This document shows positions 56,085-64,000 of a DNA stretch of 64,000 nucleotides, in pieces; position 1 is the first letter of the stretch; each line of letters opens with the position of its first letter. The position numbers and the translations under genes are program-made. The notes under the pieces are model-generated. The model worked only from the letters and a program-made list of their open reading frames with translations, had not been told where the DNA came from and did not search any database. The stretch is from Dermatemys mawii (Eukaryota; Chordata; Testudines; Dermatemydidae), in NCBI GenBank assembly GCA_007922305.1, contig ML677374.1, positions 6,025,991 to 6,089,990 of the forward strand, read 5' to 3'.

Positions 56085-56215
56085 GCCCCGTACTGTTAGC
56101 TGTCTTTTAACTATGTGTATATACAGTACCTACCACAAGAGTGGGGGCATGATCCCTGATTAGGGCTTCTAGGAGCTACCACAATACAAATAGTAAACAA
56201 TAATAATCAACATCA
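56085..56215 (+). repeat. CORE-SINE / L2-type 3' tail
   Basis: ACAGTACCTACCACAAGAG, TGATTAGGGCTTCTAGGAGC and CAATACAAATAGTAAACAAT match the tail seen at 7300-7425. Confidence 0.7.
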
Positions 56216-56369
56216 CCAACTGACTAGCCATCAAAGGGGAAGTTCCCAAAGGCACCAGTGTCAATGAGGCTCCCAGCTCCCATTGACTTTCCCATTGAAA
56301 ATCTCCCGCCTAGTCAATTTTCCCTCTTACATACTTATTATTCAAATGTATTACATATGAGTTTGGATA

Positions 56370-56515
56370 TACATAGAATCATAGGATTTGGAAGGGACCT
56401 CGAGAGGTCATCTTGTCCAGTCCCCTGCACCTATAGCCCCTTGCTGTCCGGTCCCTCTCTGGTTGGTGAGCCTACTCCAAGGGTCACAAGAATTAAACTT
56501 GTAGATGATTAAGGA
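56370..56515 (+). repeat. CR1 fragment
   Basis: It contains CATAGAATCATAGGATTTGG, then AAGGGACCTCGAGAGGTCAT and TTGTCCAGTCCCCTGCACC. Confidence 0.85.
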
Positions 56516-58204
56516 TGACATGTGGCCTTGAGCTTTACCAAGTAGTTAATTTTTCAGTTTCTTTCATGGATCTGAAATAGAGAACAGTTTGTTTATAATT
56601 AAAGTAGTTGAGGATTTATATTTTAGTTCAAATAGCTGAAAAGAAGCAGTTTCTCTGTAGGTTTCTTCACTATCAGAATCTAAAAAAGATTATTATGTAA
56701 ATTTTTTCTATCCTAAATTCATTATAATATTCAATTTCAGAAAATGCTCTTGACCATCTGCTGCTGCTCTAAGAAATGAGTCTTGGAGATTGTTTACTCC
56801 CAGAAATATTGTAGGTATTTAGGCTATATCACAGTGGAATGTGGGGGCAATGTGTTTATTTCCGAATCCTGATGATATCAATCAGTAATACTAAAGCCAC
56901 AAGCCGGGTAAGCTATAAAAGCATGTATCCTCTACTGGCAAAGGTACCTGTATCATGATACAGCTCACTATTGTTCAAACATCCCAGCTGATACCACAGC
57001 TTTAAAAAAAAATACAAATTCCATAGTATGTTGCCAGCAGTGAATTAGAGTGGAGCAAGCACTTGAATACTATGGTGATGGGTGTCAATATAAGAACCTC
57101 GATGGATGGGTGCATAGCTGGGTAGATAGGATGCATTTATTTTCTCTCTGAGGCACTTACAATGCTCTTCAGCTATGACGGGACATATTCTGAAATCCTT
57201 TCTCACAATGGATAGCTGTGAGTTTGACTGTTTACTCTTGTTACCCACCGGTCAGTGTGTGTTGTGCATCCTGCTTTGTGTCTGATCCACAGAGGATGTC
57301 AGTCTGGTACAGTCAACAAATTACAGAGCCTGTCTCTTTTCACACCAGCTGTAAAGAATCATGCTTTTAATTCTGGTCCCAGGTTGAGTTCTTGATGTGT
57401 CAGTAAAGAGATGGTCACTGCACTCTCACAAGGAAAGACAGAGGGCATAAGCTACCTTGGCTTCTAGCATAGGTCACCTGCATTTCCAAGCTCTGTGTGG
57501 GTGGGAAGCAGCTGTTTTTGAATCATGGCTTTGGTCCCCCAAAAAGAGCAATCTCTTTTTTAATTATAGAAAGTACACTCTCCAATAATTGCTTTAAAGT
57601 AAAAGCAGATTCCTGCTGCTCTGCCCCTAAATGCATCACCTCTGTCCTTGGTCAGGCCATATTTAAAAGGTCTCTGATGTCTTGAAAAGACTAGCTTTAG
57701 TTTAGAATAATATTAAAATAAACAGAGCCTTTCCTAAAATACATATTGAGCTACAGATTTAGCTTTATTAGTCTTCTAGTAAAAAAAAAAAAAAAGTCCT
57801 ACCTCCTTAGTCAATCATTTCTGAAAACTGCAGTTTATGAAAAGACCCTAGTTTAAAAACATACTATTTTATTAGATATTCATTATATAAAATTTAATTT
57901 GAGAAGGAAATTTTAATTATGGTCCTAGTACAGGACCATGATTTGTCTAGGTCGCTCCTGCTAAGCCATTTAAAACAAAATCAGGCCCCTTTAATGAGAG
58001 AGATGTACAGTTGACCACTCAGCTAATATTTTCAAGTGACTGCTCAGGGGGAGATTCTCAGAGGGGCAGCTCAACGGCTATTTTGAAGACTCGAATGGTA
58101 CATAGGACTTGTGCAGGTCCTCTGTGCAAGGGTGAATTTCACTCTTGTGTCAGTCTTTCACTAGCCTGTGAAACCACAGCATCCATCTTAGAGCTAGATT
58201 CAAA

Positions 58205-58440
58205 GCCACTGAAGTCACAGAAGTCAGGAGATCAGAGTGCTGTTCTAAGCTCTGCTGCGTGGCCTTAGGGAAGTCACTTAAACTTCTGTCCCTCAGTTTC
58301 CTCATCTGTAAAAATGGGATAGTAATACTTACTGATCTCTTAGAGGTGTGGTGATGCTTAATACATAGTCTTGGCAAAAATGCTTTGAGATCCTCAGCTG
58401 AGGCGCACTATAAAAAGCATAATCGAACAATTATTGTAAT
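58205..58440 (+). repeat. CORE-SINE
   Basis: CAGAAGTCAGGAGATCAG, GGGAAGTCACTTAAACTTC, CTCAGTTTCCTCATCTG and GCTTTGAGATCCTCAGC follow in order. Confidence 0.75.
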
Positions 58441-58947
58441 TTGTAAAATTGCCAAATCACATCAAATCCAGATTTGCAGAGTCTTCCATCCAGATGATTT
58501 CTTAGAGCAAAGCTACCAAAACCTCTAGACAAAGAGGAACTGTAAGGTGAAGACCTCTTTATCTGGAACTGTCTAAGACCAGAACCCATAGTTAACACTG
58601 TGCCACTATGAAGTTTAATCTATTTTGTCCAGTGTATTTTATTACCAGTAGCTTGTCTGATGCAATGGCTGAAACACAATGGATGGTGATACAGATGTGT
58701 TAAGGGAAGCCCTTCTGCTTCTCAAGGCAAACCTCAAATCTCGTTTGGTATTTCTTTTTGCCAACAATGTCATTAGCATCGGAAAGTTTATTACAAGACT
58801 TTATGCCGCTCCCGCCCCTCTGATTTTTTAAAAACTGGTGGCCTATTAAATATGATTTTTCTCTTCTTAGCTTCAGTCAACGAGTGTGGCGCTGCACACC
58901 CCGGCCCCTCTTCCAGTACAAACTGAAATGAAATTCCAAACAGGGTC

Positions 58948-58973
58948 ATCAATAGTGGCTGCTGCCTATTGAT
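58948..58973. promoter_or_regulatory. Inverted pair of ONECUT-type sites
   Basis: ATCAATAG (58948-58955) and CTATTGAT (58966-58973) are perfect inverted copies with a 10-bp spacer. ATTGAT/ATCAAT is the ONECUT (HNF6) core. The surroundings are free of recognised repeats. Confidence 0.3.
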
Positions 58974-59289
58974 TAGGATGGGAGCCTGAGCAGTGATGCT
59001 TGGAGCAAGAATGAGCTCTCTTCATGGTGATTGGGTTGAGTATTGACAGGTTGAATTGGCTATCAGGGTCCTATTATGGGAGCAACCGTCTGCTGGCTGT
59101 ACATGGAAGGGGGGGTTGAAGGCAGAGTGGTGTCTCTAAGGATTAGACTCTGTAAAATGACCGGACCCAACCCCAAACATATTAACTTCTTTTCACTGCA
59201 GCGGAGGGAGCAAAATATTTCAGTTTATAACCTGAGGTCACTTTGGACTTCCAGGGTAATGGTCTATAATATGTGACTTGCTGCACCTG

Positions 59290-59930
59290 AAAGTGGCAAT
59301 ATTTAGGTGAGCTAGTAATATTAATGTGTGTGCAGGATGGGGCACTATTTGTAACAGCTAGTACTCTTAAGAGGAGCATGCGACATGGGGCTACTAGGAT
59401 AGACTTGGGAAAAATTTAGTAACCAGTAGTATTAAGTAGTATGCAATATGTGAAGTATTAATAGATTAGTAGCATTAATGTGGGAGATTATGTAGCATGG
59501 AGAATATTTAGTACAGTTAATTTGCATTAATATGAGAGTATGTAGAGTATTTAATAAGATTAACTATTAATACGGGAATATGGGGAGTATTCAGAAGGGC
59601 TAGTAGTATTGGCATGGAAGTGTGCATGACAATGTAACCTATTTATAAGAGCTGATAATATTAAAAAGTCTGCAGTGTAGGTCTATGGTATTGGTGTCAG
59701 AGTATACAGTATTCAGAGGAGCCAACAGTTTTGGTCAGTAGAGAATATTGAAAGCATTCAGTGCGGTTCTTTAGGGCATGAGGCAGTATGCAGCATGTTC
59801 AGTAACATTAGTTTTGTTAAAATGAGTGAATGTGGCCTGGGGAATAGTCAGAAAGGCTAGTGGTGTTGAATAGAAGAGGCTGTGATGTCGGGAGTGTTCA
59901 GTAGGCCTAGTATAAATGTCTGAGCATAAA
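59290..59930. repeat. Strongly diverged tandem array, unit about 45 bp, about 13 copies
   Basis: A core like AGTATTCAGNAGGGCTAGTA, followed by GTATTAATATG, recurs with starts near 59297, 59343, 59409, 59451, 59501, 59544, 59584, 59637, 59706, 59753, 59797, 59842 and 59891. Spacing is mostly 40-53 bp, with two longer steps (66 and 69). The copies differ a lot, so the array is old. Confidence 0.7.
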
Positions 59931-61786
59931 ATATAACAAAGAATTAGTTTGTTCCTGTTGTTTTGCATTCATGTACAAACCAATGAAAACACCATTTTCT
60001 TATCTGGAACCCTTTCTAGGATTCGGTTTTAAATTCTCATGCATGCTAATCGTCTTACTTTCCCTCCATTAGGGAAATTTTAACTCTTGTCCTCAGTTGC
60101 TGAGTAGATGTTTAAGCTGGTAATAATGTGAGACAGAGGGGAATTAGCTGGCTCTGTCTGCCCATTCTGTTTACGAAGACCTCCAAAGATCATAGCTGTA
60201 GAATTACATTGGTATAAATTTGCATTCAAATTATTTTTCTGCTGTGGAGGGGTTCATTTTTAATGTGATGTGAGGAAATATTATGTACATTCCCCCCTCC
60301 CCATCACCTCTTTTATCTTTAGCTGCTTCCCTCCAAGCATTTGGCACAGGTATGTAGGTACGTATCACGTACTATTCTCCCACAGTGCAGTCTCAAGGTT
60401 AGTTATTCTGTAGTGACCAGTGTGTTGTGTTGTTATTGTGGGTGCAAGATTACCTGTAAATTCTCCTTCCATAATTTATTTCCTCAGCCAAGGCACCTGT
60501 TTATAAACTAGCATCTAGACATAGCCTGCCAGTTTCTAGAAAACTTCTGCCATGAGGACAGATTCTATAGTACTGGAATAGCTCCACTAAAGTCAGTCAT
60601 AAATAAGATCAAAATCTGGCCCTTGGTTTCTAACTTAGAGGGAATGGTAAGGATCCTTACCACTGCTTGATATGAACAAAAATCACTGACTGTCCCCTGA
60701 GATCCATTTCTCCTGAGGATGTTGGGCTGGGTATAACAGGAGTGGAGGGGAACTGCCACCACTCCTCAGGATGGAAAGTGCATCTCTGTATCACTGGGAT
60801 TGCATGGAAATGAGTCCCCCCTTTTCCCTTAGCAGCTCTTACCTGCTGGGGCAGGAGGTGGAAGATGAGAGACAAGGGGTAGGACTTGAACCTTGCAGGG
60901 TGGAGTGGAGGTTACCTTCAGCCTAGCTGGATTCCTCCCTTTGAAACAGAGCTACACAAACTCTTTAGCTAGGGAAATGACTTCAAGCCAGGTAGTCCTT
61001 TAAGTCTCTCCCTCCTGCTGCTTGTCAATCAGTTGTGAAAGATTCCATTCTCTGCTGATTGAAGGGAGTTCCCATGTCTCTGCCAACCTACCTCCTCCTT
61101 AACATACAGTAATGGGGCTTGGTGGAGAGAAATTCTGCTCCCGGGCAGTGAGAAAAGTTAACAAATTGGGGTGCCACTAGGTATATAGTAGCCTCTATAA
61201 TCATGACTCACAGAAAGTCTTTAGCCCCACAGCCATGGAAATGATTCTGGCCAGAACATATGCAGGGAAATAGGATCTTTTTCGCTTACAGTAGTTTATT
61301 TGCTTCCGCTACTCTTTCACCTCCTCATAAATCATAATCCTCATTGGCCCTCCCACCTCCTCACTGCTGTCGAGGTCACAAACAGGATAAGGAATGTGGA
61401 TGAAGGAATAAAAAGTCAGGAGCAGCCCTCACATGCAAAAGACACCTCATGAATGAATAAACAGAGAGAAGGTAAATGTGTTCACTATGATGGCAATGGT
61501 GGGATTGTGTCTACGATGTTTGTCACCCTTTCCTGGAAACCATTAGTAGTTTCACCCAGTTATGCATATTTCTGCTTGGACTTCAGATTGCTTCAAGGAA
61601 GTTTTTGGATTAAATTTTCCTGGTGATTCTGGAGCACCCAAGCAGATCATGAGGGAGGGGAAACTTGAAGTGCCCTCTTGGTTGGGCTTTGGGGGCCTGT
61701 ATGTAAGTTTGTGGAATGACTCAGCAGGAAAAGCAGCAGAGTCTCACAGCCAGCATGGTCTCCTCCTCAAAGGTTAGTGTTTAAAA

Positions 61787-62228
61787 CAGGGTTCTCAAAC
61801 TCAAATCACCAGGGGCCATATGAGGACTAGTAGATTGGCCCAAGGGCTGCATCACTGACACCCCCCAGCACTGCCCCTGGCCCCGCCCCAACTCCACCCC
61901 TTCCATGATGCCCCACTCCCATTCCAACCCTTTCCTCAAATCCCCGCCCCTGCTCTGCCTCTTCTCCGCCTCCTCCCCTGAGCGCGCAGCTCTCTGCTCT
62001 TCTCCCCTCCCTCCTGGAAAGCACTAAGCGCCACCAAACAGCTGTTTGGTGGCGGAAAGTGCCTGAAGTTAAACAGGAGCAGGACTGTGGTGTGCTGCGA
62101 GGAGGGGAGCTTAGCGGGCTGCAGGAAATAACTCTGGGGGAGAAGGGAGGCGCAGGGAGCTTGTCAGGCCACAGGAAATATCCCCGCGGGCCACATGTGG
62201 CCCACACGCTGTGTGTTTGAGACCCCTG
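61787..62228. mobile_element. hAT-type non-autonomous element with perfect 8-bp duplication
   Basis: The ends CAGGGTTCTCAAACT and GTTTGAGACCCCTG are inverted copies. The flanks at 61779-61786 and 62229-62236 are both GTTTAAAA, a perfect 8-bp target duplication. The GC-rich inside contains an inverted pair CACCAAACAGCTGTTTGGTG (62031-62050). It has no transposase; the long - strand frame is a composition artefact. Confidence 0.92.
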
Positions 62229-62623
62229 GTTTAAAAGAAGAGGGTAAAGTGAATCAAAGTAATCAGGAAATAAAGAAAACTTCCCATTTTGGGGATCAGC
62301 CCAGTGGCACTTCATCTGTGCTGAGAATTTTAGGCAAGGGTGCAGCTGTACTGGTGTCAGGATTGATGAGAATGCTCATGTAGTCTAGCTCAAGGGTTCT
62401 TAGATGTCAGATGACCATGATCATTCTGCCTTTTCCATATTGCTAAATGGGAAGAGGGTCCTGGTTAGACTGAAGAGGTGGTCTGGGGTGAGCCCACTGA
62501 GGATAAGGTTGAGACTAACAGGTGTAATCAATTTGCAGCCAGTACAGTGTAAGGAATATAGGATTTGGATCCATATTAATTAGGCCATGTTTGAATAGAA
62601 CTAGGAACATGGAGCCCAGTTCT

Positions 62624-62700
62624 CCACAAATCTAAATCAGTCCATCACCATTGATTCCAATGGAACGATGCTGATTTACACGTGCAGAGGACCTGGCCAT
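62624..62700. repeat. Palindrome related to 930-1010
   Basis: AAATCAGTCCATCACCATTG and TGGAACGATGCTGATTTACA are imperfect inverted copies around ATTGATTCCAAT (62652-62663). Confidence 0.5.
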
Positions 62701-64000
62701 TCTTTTAGAATGAAGGGTTCCTTACTTACCAAGTGCCGTCCGTGCAGGTGGTGTGGTGGAGAGACGCTTTTCTCTACACAAATCTTGTTGATTGCCCCAT
62801 AGCAGCTGCAGCTTTCAGTCATCTGTCATTGCATAGGAGACGTAACTAAGAGGCGATTGGCTGCCTAAACAGTCAAGTTGAGCTTACTGCGCTTTCCAGC
62901 ATTGCTCAGAGCAGATTTTGTACTTTGCAGTCAGAAATGGAGGAAACTTGGGTGCAATAACATCACTTGAGAAGGCATTGTCCTTTCAGTAGCTCGGGAG
63001 GGAGTTATTTGTGTAGTACTTTAGCTGCTGTTTTCAGTTTTAATCCTGGGGCAAAACTTCCTGAGTTTCTTGAGGGTAAATCCTCAGCGGGTGTAATTTA
63101 GCATTGTCATTAGAACTATTCTGATTCACACCAGGTATGGCTCTGACCCATAGTCTTTTGTGTCAAAGATGGAGCCAACAAATGCCCTTGTTTCATTGAC
63201 TTTTATTCTGATTTCACATACATTAGCTATACCAGTGGAACTCCATTGTCTTTAGTGGAGTTGCTCTTGATTTACACAAACATAAACAAGAGAGGAAAGT
63301 TTCCAGTTAAACTGAATACAATTTTTCTTGTGGCTGTGAAGGAAAAGAAATGCTGTTTGTATCTTTACTGTGCAGCCTCTCCTAAGTGTTATGATAAGGT
63401 TACAGAGTTACTAAAAGTGGGGTATCTTTTGTGTGTGTGTGTGAAACAGATGTGAATGAACGCAAGTTCGATTTCCAAGCACTGCCTGGGGAATATTGTT
63501 AACTAATTATAGAAAACAGAAGATGTGCTCCCCTCTTCTTGCATTTTTGATAAACATTGTCCCCTCTCAACAGCTGAGTATTTAATTAGGGTTGATTGTT
63601 GTTAACATGTTCAATAACTACTCATTAGAAGGGGGAGGTGTCTTCTGATCCAACGTGGCCTGAAGCACAGAAGAACGGAGGGTGTTCATAATTAAGGATG
63701 CAATTTATTTTAGTAAGTCATGTGTACAGCAGCCAACATTTTAGGTTAATTTTCAAGGTTAAAGGGTAGAATTTAAAAAAATCTTTCTTCCAACTTCTGA
63801 GGACACAGTCTTATTTGATAGCTATCCTTCTATACCCATGGTGTGAGTGACTTCACCTGTCTGGCCTTAGATCAAATAGGTTTAAGAGAGTCCAAAGATG
63901 CCAGGTATCAGTGGATATACAATATATGCTAGGATTGCTCATATCTCTATAAATCCATGCCATGAGGAACAGTTGATACAGCAAGATGTGTATATGTTTG

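Larger units (their letters stand above)
56001..64000. other. Gene desert, last part
   Basis: No exon is recognisable. Features listed separately are a tandem array, a hAT element, CR1 and SINE copies. In 56520-58000, 60000-61780 and 62700-63480 I see nothing I can name beyond an A-run at 57780-57795. The segment 63480-63720 is AT-rich and repeat-free, with TTAACTAATTATAG and TATTTAATTAGG homeodomain-type cores. Confidence 0.65.

Noticed and set aside
61827..62315. 162-codon - strand open frame
   Set aside because: It lies almost wholly in the non-autonomous hAT element and is a product of its GC-rich repeats. It is not a transposase.
40846..64000. LHX1 exons
   Set aside because: I looked for LIM-domain (Cys/His-rich) or homeodomain coding sequence and found none. 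LHX1 is expected beyond the window.

Overview
This is vertebrate nuclear DNA with widely spaced, GT-AG-spliced exons and about 95% non-coding sequence. The transposon mix is typical of a slowly evolving sauropsid, and a turtle is my best guess: CR1 retroposon tails, many well-kept tRNA-headed CORE-SINE/MIR-like copies, and many non-autonomous DNA transposons with short terminal inverted repeats, several with visible target-site duplications. A crocodilian is the main alternative. No prokaryotic features, CRISPR array, rRNA or free-standing tRNA gene was seen.

Two protein genes are present, both on the + strand, in the order known from human 17q12 (DHRS11 then MRM1, with LHX1 further on). Positions 2203-9550 hold the last five coding exons of DHRS11, an NADPH-dependent short-chain dehydrogenase/reductase. 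Its first two coding exons, with the cofactor-binding Rossmann motifs, lie before the window. The 3' UTR runs to about 10580. Positions 10580-23680 are intergenic and made mostly of repeats, including a Harbinger-like element that carries a broken Myb/SANT-type gene on the - strand.

A CpG island at about 23690-24640 is the likely MRM1 promoter. It has a perfect CTCF-type motif and, 70 bp further on, a perfect ETS/GABP site, which is common at nuclear genes for mitochondrial proteins. MRM1 (mitochondrial 2'-O-ribose rRNA methyltransferase, SPOUT/TrmH family) has five coding exons from 26209 to 40108, giving a 407-residue protein. Its first coding exon is 2 kb from the island, which implies an untranslated upstream exon. 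MRM1 introns 1-3 hold nested transposons and a 10-base assembly gap.

From about 40850 to the end I find no coding exon. By synteny this is the gene desert before LHX1. It has repeats, a diverged 45-bp tandem array (59290-59930), a - strand CTCF-type motif (52915-52929) facing the one at the MRM1 promoter, and a few repeat-free AT-rich stretches with homeodomain, ONECUT and TCF type sites that are enhancer candidates. The two genes do not share a pathway; DHRS11 acts on steroid and carbonyl substrates, MRM1 on the mitochondrial large-subunit rRNA.
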